Notes under the pieces: model-generated | Database searches by the model: none | What the model was told of the DNA's origin: nothing | Seen by the model: only the letters and a program-made list of their open reading frames with translations | Program-made: the position numbers and the translations under genes | From: Pelecanus crispus | Lineage: Eukaryota > Chordata > Aves > Pelecaniformes > Pelecanidae | Direction of reading: 5' to 3' | Assembly (NCBI RefSeq): GCF_030463565.1 | Contig: NC_134659.1 | Coordinates: 8,068,511 to 8,132,510, forward strand | Length of the DNA: 64,000 bases | Shown: piece by piece, positions 23,180-35,067 of the stretch | How the letters are laid out: each line of letters opens with the position of its first letter | Position numbering within the stretch: position 1 is the stretch's first letter

Positions 23180-24480
23180 CTGTGGGCAGGGGTCCTCGAA
23201 GCAATGTGTCCATGCAACCATCAGTGCTTGCCTGTTGCTGTCTTGCAGCCAGGAACTGAGCCTGGTGTCTGGCCAAGCCCAGCACCCCTGTGACACCTTG
23301 GTAGACCAAAGAGCCAGCATTACTGCCCTGGCCTCCTCTCCCCATCCCCTCTTCCCACCTGATCCATGGCTCCTGCTCCAGCTGGGATGCATCCTTCAGA
23401 GCCCTGTGGCTTCTTTTTGGTCACCAAAAAGGTCACCATCCCTTTAAAGACCAGCCTGTCCAAGGGTGTTTTGGTCTTTCTTCTCTCCCTCTCCTTCCTG
23501 GGTGACCACAGCTCCCCTGACCTGGAAAACCACCTCCTTGTTAGCAAAGCTCAGATCATCTGGCCCTGTCAGAGTACATAGCTTCATACTCTGGCTGTCT
23601 CAGAGAGGTCTTTTGAACCTGATGTCCATGTTTAGAGGTGTTTCCTGGGGACCACAAAACCGTAAGCCTTTAGACCAACACCCAGGAGAGATGGGCTTGC
23701 TTGGTTCCTCCATAGCAGCATCCCTGGAGACAGGCAAGTAGCTGGGGAACAGGAGAAAACACTCTGTCAACCCCAATTTGAGGAAGGTTGAGGAATTAGA
23801 CCATAGGTTACAGAGACATTTTTAGCAGCGTCTCATGCAAGCACGGCAAGTGAGGGGAAACAAGGACAGGCAGGGGTTATATCCTATAGGGGTTTTCCTG
23901 GGTCAATGGGGTACTTTGGGTCAAATCTGAGTTTGGGGGCTAACAGAAGGCTGGTGGGTCACAAGTCCTTGGGTGACCAGACTCCGTGGACAAAGTCCTG
24001 GTCATTTGGGCAGGGCAGAGGCTGGAGGACATGGTGCAGGGCTGGCCAGTGATTAATCTTCTCCAGGAACGTGGGTCAGGGGTACGGGCAGCTGGGTTGG
24101 TCCAGGTGATCCCAAGAGTTGCCTTCCAGTCTCAACAGATCTGGGACTGAGGTGGAGGCTGGGGGAGGACATGGGAGAGCAGAGGGGTCTGGGGTTACAG
24201 TAGGGGCTATGGTAGGACATGGGGGAAGCAGGTGGGTTTGGGGAGTCTGGTGTTAATGCAGGGGCTAGGGGCAGGCATGCGGGGTGCAGGGTCAATGGGG
24301 AGGCTGGGGGTAGGACTTGTGGGGGCAGTGGGTGGCTGAGGAGGTGGCAGTGGGGGGGGTGGGAAGCCCTTAGCTAGAGGGGTGTTGGTGCTGGGGACAG
24401 GAGCCATGTCCCCAAAGAAAGGTGACCTGGCCCTGGCCTGCCCAGTCCCGTGCGAGCCTGGGGGGGGTGGCGGGGGGGCC
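23180..24480. other. Intergenic sequence upstream of MYBPH
   Basis: No exon or repeat family recognised. The part from about 24000 is purine-rich on the plus strand with repeated GGGG(C/T)TGGG motifs. Muscle-factor sites may lie here, but single E-boxes such as CATGTG near 24487 are not distinctive. Confidence 0.4.
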
Positions 24481-24580
24481 AGGACCATGTGCTGCAGTCC
24501 CATAGGAGGGGGTAGGGGCGTGCTGCTGAATGTGCAGGTCCCTGGTGGCTATTCCTGGCAGCCCCCGCCTGCGCAGGCAG

Positions 24581-24626
24581 ATTGGTTTGCAGGGAGGTGA
24601 CAAGTGCCAGCCGAAGCGTATAAAAA
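24581..24626 (+). promoter_or_regulatory. MYBPH: MYBPH core promoter: inverted CCAAT and TATA box
   Basis: ATTGG (inverted CCAAT box) at 24581-24585 and TATAAAAA at 24619-24626. The start codon is 244 bases after the TATA box, giving a 5'UTR of about 220 bases from an expected start near 24650. A TATA-type promoter suits a strongly tissue-restricted muscle gene. Confidence 0.7.
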
Positions 24627-24649
24627 TCTCCCAGCCCCTGTTCTGGCTC

Positions 24650-24869
24650 AGTGACCTGGTTCCCCCCTCCCAGCACAGCCGTCCCGGAGCAGAGACTGTC
24701 TGTCCAGAGTGGAGACGCCTGGTCCAGAGCAGGGACCCCAGCTTCGGAGTCAAGATCACAGATCTGGAGGAGAGACCTTTGGTCTGGAGCAGGGACCCCA
24801 AAACAGAGCAGAGATCCCAGAGCAGAGACCCCAAAACATCCTCTTCCTTAGTCCCCTGGCTTTGCAGCA
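24650..24869 (+). other. MYBPH: MYBPH 5'UTR
   Basis: Expected leader between the TATA box and the start codon. It contains several degenerate copies of GAGCAGRGACCCC, about 13 bases each. The end (CTGGCTTTGCAG just before CAATG) looks like a splice acceptor, so a spliced 5' leader is possible, but no good upstream donor is visible. Confidence 0.55.
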
Positions 24870-25152
24870 ATGACCGGCAAAACCACACCTTCAGCCACAG
24901 ACACGGCTCCGGCAGCTCCGAAGAAAAAGCCAGTGCCAACCCGAAAAGAAGAACCAGCACCTCCCCAAGCTGCTGAAAAGACCTTGGTCCCTGAGCATCC
25001 CCCTGCCACGGAGCAGCCCACAGCCCCTGCAGACAAGCCTGCTCCCGTCCCTACGGCAGAAGCGACTCCAGCCCCTAAAGAAGGTGACCTGCCTCCCGCA
25101 GCTGAACCCCAAGCCCCAGCCCCTGAACCTAAGCCTGAGAAACCAAAGGCAG
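24870..25152 (+). CDS. MYBPH: MYBPH coding exon 1 (Pro/Ala-rich N-terminus)
   Basis: Begins [20 protein letters not shown] and continues as alternating Pro, Ala, Lys and Glu to residue 94, then one base of a split codon. Donor GGCAG|GTGAGG. No folded domain is expected here; the composition suits a disordered tail. Confidence 0.93.
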
Positions 25153-28100
25153 GTGAGGATGGGACCGGACACTGAAGTGGGGAGGGGAGATAGCAAAGCT
25201 GGGAGGGAGCATGTGGGGGTGCCAGGGGGAAGGGACAGAGGGATGAAGTCATCAAAGATATTTCTGCAGTGGGATAGGGCTGGGGAATTAGGGTGGGGGG
25301 GCTGAAGACCAACATGGAGGTTGGGTGACTACCCTCCAACAGCCCAGGTACTCAAGAGCCTGTCCTCACCACTGTGGGTTTGTTACAGAGCTGCCCAGCT
25401 CTCCCGTGTCCTTGGCCGTGGAAGAAGTGAGCGAAAACTCAGTTACGCTGACCTGGAAAGCCCCGGAGCAGACAGGCCGGTCGGGCCTGGATGGATACGT
25501 GGTGGAGATCTGCAAAGATGGAAGTAGGCTTGGGCTTTCCTACCTTGTATGCATGGAGAGCTGGTGTGTTGCTGCAGAGGCATGGAATGGAGCTGGGCAG
25601 AACCTGGCAGCATGTTTCCCCCAGCAACATTTCCCTTTCTTTGCCTAAATGGGTTCATTTTAAATGGTCTTTTTTTTTTTTTTTTTCCACGGAGGAGAGG
25701 GGCTTCCCATTGGCTTCAGGTAGTAGTGATGTCTTTAGTGGGGGGCTGGACCAGGTTTAATGTCCAAGCCATGTCCGGCTAGAGGGTGGAGGAGAGACCA
25801 GCATACCCACTGAGGATGGTCTCTGATGAACTCCAGCTCTGCAGAGACCTGGGGTTGGGATGGTGAAGCAAGACCTCAGGAGGAAGAAGATGCAGTTCTC
25901 CCATGTTTGCCCAAAATGAAGTGCAGAAGGAATGGGGATAAGGTGGGAGGATGAGGAGGGAGGAAAGGATCCTGGGCAGTGCAAGAGGGGCTGGGGTGCA
26001 TCAGCAGGCAAGCCCTGCCCAAGCAAGATGGGACTTGAGATGCCTGGAAGGAGGATGGCCATGGTGGATGGAGGTGGGCTGGTGGGTGGCAACAATTATC
26101 TGTGGTTCTCCGGTTGCGTTGCTGGTTGGTGGAATGTGGCAGGTGGATAGGACTTGTGTTTTGGATGCTCTCTTGAAGCCCTGCTTGGCTTTGTGTGAGA
26201 GTGAATGACCTGTGTGGCTGGGGGAATCTGCAAGGGGAGGCTGTGGCTGGTGGCCTGGGTGCTGCATGAGGCTGGAGAAGTTTGGGAGACCCAGGTGGTC
26301 CGTGGGCCTTGGGGAACTCAATCTATGACCCTTGGCTGTTTAGCTTGTGGCAGGAACGATCAACACGTGCTTGGCTGTGGGAGGCTTTCATCATTGGGCT
26401 GGGGACTGGGGAGGTAACCATGGCTGGATGGGATGTGTGAAGAGGCCCTTGCGTGGGGCAAGGAAAGATGCAGCCATTCTGGAGGGTGCTGATGAACAGC
26501 CACCAAAGGTCACAGTTCTGGATGCTCTCCTAACTTGCGTTGGGCTTGGCTGGGTGACCGGAGAGCTCTAGTCATTCAGTAATAACCACATGGGCTCTGT
26601 GACTGCTGTTATTTGGGCTGGCGCAAGACCCTCGCTGGCTAAACTATGGTGAGATTTGAGTGAGGGCTGGTTTGAGTAATGCCAGTGGTGAAGGGAAAGA
26701 GGAGCTGGTATGATTTGTCTGGTCTGATGGCATTGGCAGGAAAACCTTGGTTTGAAGGTGCACGTGGTGGCTTAGCAAACTCTGGCACACGTGGGTTGCT
26801 CTAGTTGCCTTCTGGGGACACCCAGTCCTTTGGTGACGGGGGCAGTCTGTTTTCTACCTGAGAAACCTCTTAAGAAGCTCGGCACGTTGCAAGGCCGCGT
26901 TAGCTGGCTGATGTGGAGGGCTTCTACATCTCGGCTGTGGGGTGAGTTTGACATGCCCCTTCCAAGCAAGAAGAACAGTTGGAGATCTAGCTGGCTCGTG
27001 GCAGGTGATGAGCAGACCTTGCCCGATGTGGAGGATGCTCTGGGGAACGTGGTGGGCCCCAACGAGTTATCCTGGGGCAGTAAGAAGAGCAGACTGGCTG
27101 GCAGGGTGGTCAAAGGATCTTAACTACTTCCAGAAATGCACCTGGAAGGTCAGCAGGGACCATGTTTGCTGGCCTAATGCCTTTTCTTACTTGCAAATAG
27201 CCTCCTGCTCAACAGCTGAGCTTCTGCCAGCGTTTTGCACCCCACACTCCTTGGTGGGATGGGGTGGCCAACCTCCCCCCAAGATACTTTTTTCTGCTGG
27301 TGCCCCAAATCATTCAGCTTTTGCAAGGAGGGGGTTCTTTGCCTCTTGGTTTCACCCCCTGTGGCTTGGTCCTGCTGTTTGGGGTGCGCATCTGTCTGTC
27401 CACTGCACGCCTGAAGTGCTCTGCTGGGTTCATCGTAGGTACAGACTGGACAGCTGCGAACAAGGAGCCTTTTCTTTCCACCCGGTACACAATCCAGGAC
27501 CTCAGCTCCGGTGACAAGATCCATGTACGGGTGAAGGCTGTCAATGCCAGTGGTGCCAGTGTCCCGGCTACTTTGGAGCAGCCAGTCCTCATCAGAGAGA
27601 TCCTCCGTAAGTACTGCTCCTGCCGTGCATAATTCCCATGTGCTTTGTCAGTGGTACAAAGAAATCACAGTTGTCCCTGCAGCCTCAGCAGCCTCTGCCG
27701 TCTCACACGTCGCAATCCAGCCTTTGACCGAGATGTTATTCTCAATAACTGTTTCCAATTCCCTTGGGGTGGGATGGAGTAGCTTCCCGACCTCAAGACA
27801 CTGATCTTGCAGATGGTGAAGCTTTGGGGGTGAAGGACTCAAAATGCAGAGTCACATTTTCCCATTTCATTTCAAGACCTCAGAAACAGTCTCACTTTCA
27901 GCACATCTCCTCTCCTTGGCCATGCTTACATCTCTAATATGCCATCACATGCACATCGGACAGCTTTGTTTATTTAGCTAAGGAAAGTCAAGAGCTGGTA
28001 GTCTGGAGCATGGGAACTTTAATCATGCTGAACTCGCTAATGAATGACTTGCTCCCATGCTTAGCAAGACTCGCATTCCTCCCGGGGTGCTGCGAATGTG

Positions 28101-31100
28101 CTGAGGCTGATGTATGATTGCAGGGCTCGTTTGCACTTATAGACTTACACATGTAGACTTATTTTCCCTTTACAAGGAATTATGAATGCACAAGTTTTCC
28201 TGTTACTTAAAGAACATGTTGGATTTTTCAGCTGCTTAAAAATAGTAATAATAATAACAAAAGTTATTCCAGGAACGATCAGTTTTTCATAGGAAAAGGC
28301 TTGGAGAAGGCTGTCAGCATCTGGAAAGGGTCCTGCAGGGTCTGTCCTCTCAGTCTGCTTGGAGGAGGTGAACAGGGCTTAGTGGTTGGTGTCTGCTGCC
28401 GTGTTCACCTCCAGATCTCAAAGGCACCCCACCATCCCTTGTGGGACTGGGGAGACTGAGGTATGAGGGCCTGGCATGAGATGACAAATACGCAGCTCGT
28501 GTTTCCCACCTCTAGTCCCGTGCTGCACCCACAAGCTCAACCCTCCTGTCCCTGCTGCCTGAGCTTTGTCCCAGCCACGTGTACCAGCTGAGAGGTGTAA
28601 AACCCAAAGAGCTGAGGCCCACACAACTTGCTCTTGCTCCACACTAGTGGGTTTTTTTCTTCTCTCTTTTCTCTTTGCTAACTGAAACTCTTCATCAACA
28701 AGCAGCACTTGCCTACTTTTGCATTTCATTTGAAATACAGCCCTGTGCACACTGCCTGGCTTCGCTGAGGAACAAATTAACCCTCAATGTCCCTCTGCCT
28801 CCCCATGGCAACCCAGAGGTGCCAGTGTGTGTCGGGTGCACGAGTCCACTCCTCTCTGCCCCATCTGTTGCCTTCTGGTCTTCACATTTTATTTGGGACT
28901 GCATTTTGTACCTCTCACCAGTTCATTTATAGCATCACACGGGATTTTAAATAGCAGCGATACAGACAGCAGAGAGTTTAAAAACAGGTGGGATGAGTGG
29001 GTTTGGGAAGTGGAGAATGATGAGGAGAAACCAGATGAAGATCGGTGTGGCAGTCGTGTTTTGCAGGGAGCTGGGGCAGGAAAAATGCCTTCCCACCTGC
29101 GGCAGCATGTCACCTGGGCCACCGACCTCGGCTAGCCCTCTCTGGCTGAGCAAGGCACATGTAAGCTGGGGAAACCACCCATGAATTAACATTCCTCCAT
29201 TGAGATCAGGTTTCTCTGCCCCGCTGAGACTGATAAGCCCAAGTGGCAGCATCCATGGATCCCTGGAGCAAATAGTAGCACGAGCAGAGGAGAGACTGTC
29301 TCAGCTGTTGGCGGGGCCATCTGGGACCGCCGGGCATCTCCCTGCCCTCCCCAGCCCACCGCCGGCGTTTCACGCTCACAGCTGTTTAGCCATTGCTCAG
29401 TCCTGGTTTAATTCTGTCTGTGCCCCCTCCCCAGAGCTAAGCTCCAGCACGTTTAATCCGGACAGAGACACACTGCTCTTTTATAAGGGGCTCACGTAAA
29501 CCCGATGCCTCTCGAGAAGGATCACTGAGTGGCACCGAGCCGGTAGGGTTACACGGCTGCTATTTTCACCCCAGGAAGGAGACACACGCTCCATCAGCAT
29601 TCTCCAGTGGGTTTTTTTGCTTATCTTTGTTATGTTCCCTTGGGGACGTTAGCCGCCTTTTTGAGCCTGGGGCTTTCATAGCTCTGCTGTGAGTAACTTT
29701 GCACCACCTTGGTCTCTCAATGGCCTTAAGCGCACAGTGAAGGTGGAGGTCTGGCAAGCCTTGTCCTTGCTGGAAGTTGGGTTGAGTGCCTCTAGTAAGT
29801 CTGCTTTCTGAGCTGGGGCAGAAATATTTCCTAACAGGGAGATGCTGTCCTCTGCCTTGCCTACCATGTAGGCTGTGGTGTGGCTCTTCTGGTTAAGCCC
29901 ATGTTGGTCTCCACAGCCTGGCTATAATGAAGGGGGTGAATGGTCCATCGGGGTGGTGCCATTGGGTTGGTGATCTGGTATCTGAAGGATGGATATAATT
30001 TTGGGGTGCAGGCAAGGGGGTAGGCTGGCATAGCCCTGCAGGGAAGCAAGCACTGTCCAGGAGATGAGGGGGAAGAGGTGGTTGTGTTTATGGGTGGGAT
30101 TTCTTGATGGCCAAGGGGGGGATGCATAGGGTGGGAGAGCCACTTGAGGGCTGTGATTTCCTTGGCCCCATGGCATGACTTTCTGGTCCCCAGAGCTCCC
30201 GAGGATCCGCATGCCCCGTCACCTGCGGCAGACTTATGTCAGGCATGTTGGGGATGCCGTGAACATGATGATCCCTTTCCAGGTAGGTGGATGATTTGGG
30301 ATTTAATCCCCCAGGCTTTTTCACTGCAGGTTAGGTTCTGCAGTGACTTTTCTAGCCACCATGACATGCCTGGGGCCAACTGTGGGCTGGTTTGTCCCAG
30401 TCCCTGTGTCTCATGGACCAAGGGTGGGAGATGGAGTGGGAACCTCTCTCCCATCCCTGCCTAGCTCCTATTTTTCTCCTGCTATGTCTTTATTGATGGT
30501 GGTGTCAATGGGACAACGGACAACCCCAAACACACTAGGGCATGGGCTAGCTATTGCTGCTGTCTCAGCCCACGAGCCCTGTTCAGCTCATGCTCCTGGC
30601 CAAGCCTGGCAGGGATCTGGCCACATACCACAGGACCCCACAGCACAACAGTGGGGGTCCCCTTGGGGAGAGCAGCTGCCTTTGGAGCAGGGCAGCCCCA
30701 GGACTGTGTGATGGAGGGAGCAATGCTGACATTGGTGGGCCAAGCTGAAGGTCCCCTCCTCAACTGATCTATCGTATACTGTCTGGGGCATCACCAAAAC
30801 ATCTCCACCACAGCATCTGGGACAGAGAAAAGCAGCCCTGAAACATGCTGGCCAAGCAGGGGGAAGTGAGAGGCAGAAAGCTGCCCTTGAGATGAAGGAC
30901 ATGTCCATGCCATGTCTCATAGGTGGTTGGGAGCCTGCACTAGCCATGCTCCAGGAATGAACTGGCCCTGGATGCTGAATTCAAGCCCCTGCTGCTAGGC
31001 ATGAACCTGGGCTCAGTGTCTGGGCAACAGGAGCACAGCTCTGCCTGCAATGCCCTGGGCAAGTAAAGCTGGGCTTGCTCTTTGAGGACTTTGGGGGACC

Positions 31101-34100
31101 AGCATATTCCCGCACCATCCCTGGAGCCTGATGGCTTCCTGTCAGTGAGGCTGGCAGGAGTCAGCTGTAGTTTCTTCCCTGGGGACTGCTGGATGGGAGA
31201 GGCCGTATCCAGGCCACTGCTGCCTGGACAAAGTGGGGTGGCTCTGCCCACCCATCCTTCCCAGCAGGACCCGTTGGGACCGTGCACTCGAGTGGCCCCT
31301 AACCTGCCTGTGCGGGTTGCTCCAGGGAAAGCCGCGGCCTGAGGTGATCTGGACCAAGGGTGACCAGCCCCTGGACACCAGCCACATCAACATCCACAAC
31401 ACAGAGAAGGACACCATCTTCTACATCCGCAAGGCGCAGCGCAGCGATTCGGGCAAGTACGAGCTCACCGTGCGGATAAATGGAGCGGAGGACAAGGCTA
31501 CCCTGGACATCCGAGTGATTGGTAAGGCTGGGGGTGGGACCATGCAGGGTGGCTCTGGGCTCATTTCTGCCCCTTGGTTGGGGGTAGCTCTTGTTCTGGG
31601 TGGGATGGGACAGGGACAGCAACAAGGCAAGGGACTCTGGGGTCCCTCTTCCAGTGGGATCTTCTCCAGGATCATGGAGGCAAACTTCTCTGGTTGGGGA
31701 TGCGGGATTTCTGCCAGCCCATGCCCATCAGAGCTTCTCATCCCTTGTGTGCTGCAACAGGGTGAGAAGAGATTAAAAGCGAGGTCAAAGCACAGAATGT
31801 GGGGGTAGCAAATTAGGATGCCACCCTGTGAGGGTTTGTATTTGCAGAGCCACCGGGCCCCCCCCAGAACCTGAAGCTGGTGGATGTGTGGGGCTTTAAT
31901 GTGGCCCTGGAGTGGACCCCCCCGGTAGACAACGGGAACTCTGAGATCAAGGGCTACGTGGTGCAGAAGTCAGACAAGAAGAGTGGGGTGAGTCTGGGCA
32001 CTCCTGGACCCCCGTGTCCTGGTGCTGGGGATACCCTTATGGGAGACGGGGAGCTGCATACCCCTGTCTCCCCTCACACATTCTCCATCCTTTGGACAGC
32101 CTGCCTTTCCTCATTGCTCTTTTTTTTTTCCTCCCAGAAATGGTTCACGGCGCTGGAGCGCTGCACCCGCACCAGCTGCACCATCTCCGACCTCATCATT
32201 GGCAATAGCTACTCCTTCCGGGTTTTCGCGGAAAACGCCTGTGGGCTGAGCGAGAAAGCAGCTGTCACCTCTGGGGTGGCCCACATCAAGAAGACAAGTG
32301 GGGACAAGGCCCTGGCTAAGGGGCTGGGGATGGCAGTGGGCAAGAAGGGTCCCATCCCCATTAGGGCTAGTGGGGCTTCCTCGGTGTTGTGGTGATGCTG
32401 CTGGGCTGGCCCCAGGATGAGCCCTGCAGGGGCAAGGCTGTGCATCCCCATGGCAGCGGTCCAGAGGTCCCCTGCCTTCCTTCTACACCTCCTTTCTCCT
32501 TTGGAGAAGGCTTGTGCCATGGTCAGCCCCCTGGGAGGGATCAAGGCATGGACATCCCTGGGGTGAGAATGAAGCAGGAGCTGGGAGGGGTGAGGAACAG
32601 CCCTGGCTTTGGCTCCGCAGCTCAGGGCCAGCAGGGGAAGAGACCCCTGCAGTGGTCCACCTCAAGGCCAAATCTCCACAGCAGCATCCCTGAGCGCCGC
32701 TCTCCCTCCATCTATTTCCATCCTGCTCCCTGGTAGCACACAGTGAGTTGGGGTCTCTGCCACATGCAGGGCTTACCTCCCGCTCCTATTTCTGCGCACT
32801 GAATTTTGGGGATGGAGTAGGAGATCCAGAGAGGTGCCTGGCCTGGATCTGACATGCTGCACATAGCATGCATCGCAGTGTTGGTTTCCAGACTGGCATC
32901 TCCGCTGTCCCCCGCAGGGACTGGGCACTAACATGGTATGGTTGGATAAGAAGGGATTTAGAGACAGGGCTGGTCTGTGCTGAAGGCCAGGTCCTCAGGT
33001 CAGGCTAGACACTGTCTGGCTTGTTATGTGAGGGAGCAGAAATATTTTGCGATACCTTGGGCTGAATCCCTGTGACCATGTGCTGGTCAGCCCAGGAGTC
33101 CAAGCTCTGCCTCAATCTAGAATTAATTATTTTCTTAGAAACTGCTTACCAGCCAGAGAAGATTCCCCAAAGGGACATGATGGAGCCTCCAAAATTCACC
33201 CAGCCCCTGACAGACCGAACCACTACCCGGGGCTACAGCACACATCTCTTCTGCTGTGTCCGGGGCTTCCCCCAGGTCAGTGGTTCCTCCATGGTCAGCA
33301 TTGCCTCCATGTGTGGGCAGCCACCAGTGGGTTTTTTGCAAGGTGGCTGGAGGTGTTGGGAGATGGTTGGTCATGTTGGGTTAGGGTTGGATGAGGTTAG
33401 TGGGCTGCATATGCCCTCTGAGTCAAACTGGAGCAAGTTTGGGGTGTTTCTGCATGGAGATGAGAGACTGGTCTTAATTCAAGCCATGTCCTGTTTCCTT
33501 CTGCATGAGGGAAGGAAGTATGGAGCAATGGTTAGGGCTCAAGTACGGGAGATTTAGCTCTTCAAGCTACTTCTGACTGTGAAACCCACCATGGCCACCA
33601 GCTTCAGGCAGGGCCAAGGCAAAGGCAGAGGGAGGTGGCTGCATTTGGGGCCTAGTTAGATTTCTCATTTCTCTCCCTGCTTTAAACAAATAAGTAAATC
33701 CTGCTGCTTTCCAGCCCAAAATCATCTGGATGAAAAATCAGATGGAGATACGGGAAGACCCCAAATACATAGCGATGATCAAGCAGGGCGTCTGCTCCCT
33801 GGAAATCCGCAAGCCCAACCCTTTTGATGGGGGCATCTACACCTGCAAAGCTGTGAATGCCTTGGGGGAAGCCTCAGTAGACTGCAAACTTGATGTGAAA
33901 GGTAAGATTGGCCAAGGAGATAGAGGAGCAGGTCTCCTTGCCTGCCTTTTCCTCTTCTAACTTGCACAGTGGTGTGGTTTGTCCCTGTTTTGTGTTGATC
34001 CTGGCGATGGGGGAGCCTAAGGACACTGGGCAGCCCAGGGGAGCTGGAGCTTTGGGCTTCTCGGGTTTATGGTCTTGAAGCATCTTGAAACCGCCTTCCC

Positions 34101-35067
34101 TCATTCATGGCCAAAAAATGGGGAGGAAACCAGAAGCTGCAGAGCCAAAGGACCAGAGGTGCTGTTGGAGGCTGGGACAGTTGCTTGTACCTCACTGTGT
34201 CTACCAGCACTTGTGTCCCAAGCCATCCACAAACCATGCATGTGGGGTCTGTGCTGAACGCCGTCCCTTGCACCTGGGTTGTTCTGATTTATGTCTCGGG
34301 ATCCTGCCTGGACTTTCCAGCTCACATTTCCCTGCCTCAGCAGAGCACCCAGCCCAGCTATTGCATAGAAGTGCGCCGCTTTGCTCCCTGCAGGCGCCTC
34401 GTCTGCGTGCTGCAGACCCACCTCGGCATGCAGGAGGATGCATGCTCACACACTATATGCGTGTTCTTCAAGTGGCGGTGTGTCCTCAGACAAATGTCAT
34501 TTTTATTATTTCTCCTCCTGTGGCTTCCCAGCACATGCTTCCCCCCAGACACACTCTGCCCTACTTCCTGCACAGGCAGGGCTCCAATCCAGCAGGCACC
34601 CAGCACCCTCGGTCCCTGCTGAAGCTACAGAGCTGCTGGCGTGGCATGGGGTCGGTGCTTGGCTCTGTGGCAGCTGGTGCCAGGGCTTCCAGCCGGTGCA
34701 GTGAGCACTGACCCAGCTGGCCCCGGCCACGCTGCCCTGCAGGCAGGGCTGTCAGTGCAGCCATGCATGCAGCACGGTGAAGTCAGCCAGGAGGATGAGC
34801 TTGTTGTTGTGCTGGGGACATGAAGCACCTGGGAGTCACCCAGGCTGGGGTTTTGGGGGCAAGCTGGCCAGGAACAGGCAGTGACGGTGGTGTGTGTGAT
34901 TGCTCGGAGCATGTGCGCGCTGAGATGGTGTGCGTAGGTGCACGTTGGTGTGCGCACATGAGAGGGTTGGTTATGCCCTGGCTCACTTTTGGAAGTCAAA
35001 AGGGGAGTAAGATCAGGGGAATTCAGGGGGTTTATATCTCCCATGCTCTCCTGCAGTGCCCCAGTGA
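24870..35067 (+). CDS. MYBPH: Myosin-binding protein H, complete (ten coding exons)
   Basis: Joined exons: 24870-25152, 25389-25523, 27439-27606, 30194-30282, 31326-31521, 31848-31987, 32138-32297, 33139-33275, 33715-33901, 35057-35067. All introns are GT-AG and the phases agree; 1506 bases, 501 residues plus stop. Family knowledge: MyBP-H binds the myosin rod in the A-band of skeletal muscle thick filaments. Layout: a Pro/Ala/Lys/Glu-rich N-terminus (1-94), FnIII (about 95-195), Ig I-set (about 198-290, with DSGKYELTV), FnIII (291-390, with [19 protein letters not shown]) and Ig (about 404-497, with [20 protein letters not shown]), ending VPQ. This four-module form with a Pro-rich tail distinguishes it from the much longer MYBPC proteins. 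MYBPHL is the main alternative, but ADORA1 next door and the long Pro-rich N-terminus favour MYBPH. Confidence 0.95.
25389..25523 (+). CDS. MYBPH: MYBPH coding exon 2 (first half of FnIII-1)
   Basis: Acceptor TTGTTACAG|AGCTG, donor GATGGAA|GTAGGC. Encodes [20 protein letters not shown] and [20 protein letters not shown], typical FnIII strands A-C with the conserved tryptophan. Confidence 0.95.
25524..27438 (+). other. MYBPH intron 2
   Basis: 1.9 kb, with a T16-17 run near 25670. No gene or repeat family recognised. Introns 1 (25153-25388), 5 (31522-31847), 6 (31988-32137) and 8 (33276-33714) are short and plain. Confidence 0.8.
27439..27606 (+). CDS. MYBPH: MYBPH coding exon 3 (second half of FnIII-1)
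   Basis: Acceptor TCATCGTAG|GTACAG, donor ATCCTCC|GTAAGT. Encodes [20 protein letters not shown] and [15 protein letters not shown], matching the human segment closely. An AG five bases later would lose the frame. Confidence 0.95.
27607..30193 (+). other. MYBPH intron 3
   Basis: 2.6 kb, the largest intron of the gene. The part 27850-28320 is AT-rich and could contain regulatory sequence, as could any low-GC island here. No coding sequence seen. Introns 4 (30283-31325), 7 (32298-33138) and 9 (33902-35056) also show nothing. Confidence 0.75.
30194..30282 (+). CDS. MYBPH: MYBPH coding exon 4 (start of Ig-1)
   Basis: Acceptor GTCCCCAG|AGCTCC, donor TTCCAG|GTAGGT. Encodes [20 protein letters not shown] and AVNMMIPFQ. 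Ends in phase 0. Confidence 0.95.
31326..31521 (+). CDS. MYBPH: MYBPH coding exon 5 (rest of Ig-1)
   Basis: Acceptor TGCTCCAG|GGAAAG, donor GATTG|GTAAGG. Encodes [20 protein letters not shown] and [20 protein letters not shown], with the Ig tryptophan and DxGxY motif. Confidence 0.96.
31848..31987 (+). CDS. MYBPH: MYBPH coding exon 6 (first half of FnIII-2)
   Basis: Acceptor ATTTGCAG|AGCCAC, donor AGTGGG|GTGAGT. Encodes [20 protein letters not shown] and [20 protein letters not shown]. Ends in phase 0. Confidence 0.96.
32138..32297 (+). CDS. MYBPH: MYBPH coding exon 7 (second half of FnIII-2)
   Basis: Acceptor CCTCCCAG|AAATGG after a long T tract, donor AGACAA|GTGGGG. Encodes [20 protein letters not shown] and [20 protein letters not shown]. 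Intron 6 before it is only 150 bases. Confidence 0.95.
33139..33275 (+). CDS. MYBPH: MYBPH coding exon 8 (linker and start of Ig-2)
   Basis: Acceptor TTTTCTTAG|AAACTG, donor CCCCAG|GTCAGT. Encodes [20 protein letters not shown] and [15 protein letters not shown], with the first Ig cysteine. Phase matches exon 7. Confidence 0.94.
33715..33901 (+). CDS. MYBPH: MYBPH coding exon 9 (rest of Ig-2)
   Basis: Acceptor GCTTTCCAG|CCCAAA, donor GAAAG|GTAAGA. Encodes [20 protein letters not shown] and [20 protein letters not shown], with the Ig YxC motif. Confidence 0.96.
35057..35067 (+). CDS. MYBPH: MYBPH last coding stretch (11 bases)
   Basis: Acceptor TCTCCTGCAG|TGCCCC. Two bases complete a valine, then Pro, Gln and stop, so the protein ends LDVKVPQ; human ends LDVKAPH or very similar. 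The exon continues as 3'UTR to a good donor at 35098/35099. Confidence 0.88.

Noticed and set aside
11711-24480. A chitinase-family gene between DENND2D and MYBPH
   Set aside because: Expected from mammalian neighbours, but no DGxDxDWE-like GH18 motif or chitin-binding cysteine pattern was seen on either strand.
26150-27070. Recurrent GGATGCTCT phrases in MYBPH intron 2 as a large tandem repeat
   Set aside because: The similarity around each copy is short and does not extend to a stable period.
24870-35067. MYBPC or MYBPHL instead of MYBPH
   Set aside because: Only four Fn/Ig modules with a Pro-rich N-terminus, so not MYBPC. MYBPHL lacks such a long N-terminus, and neighbours and the end VPQ fit MYBPH.
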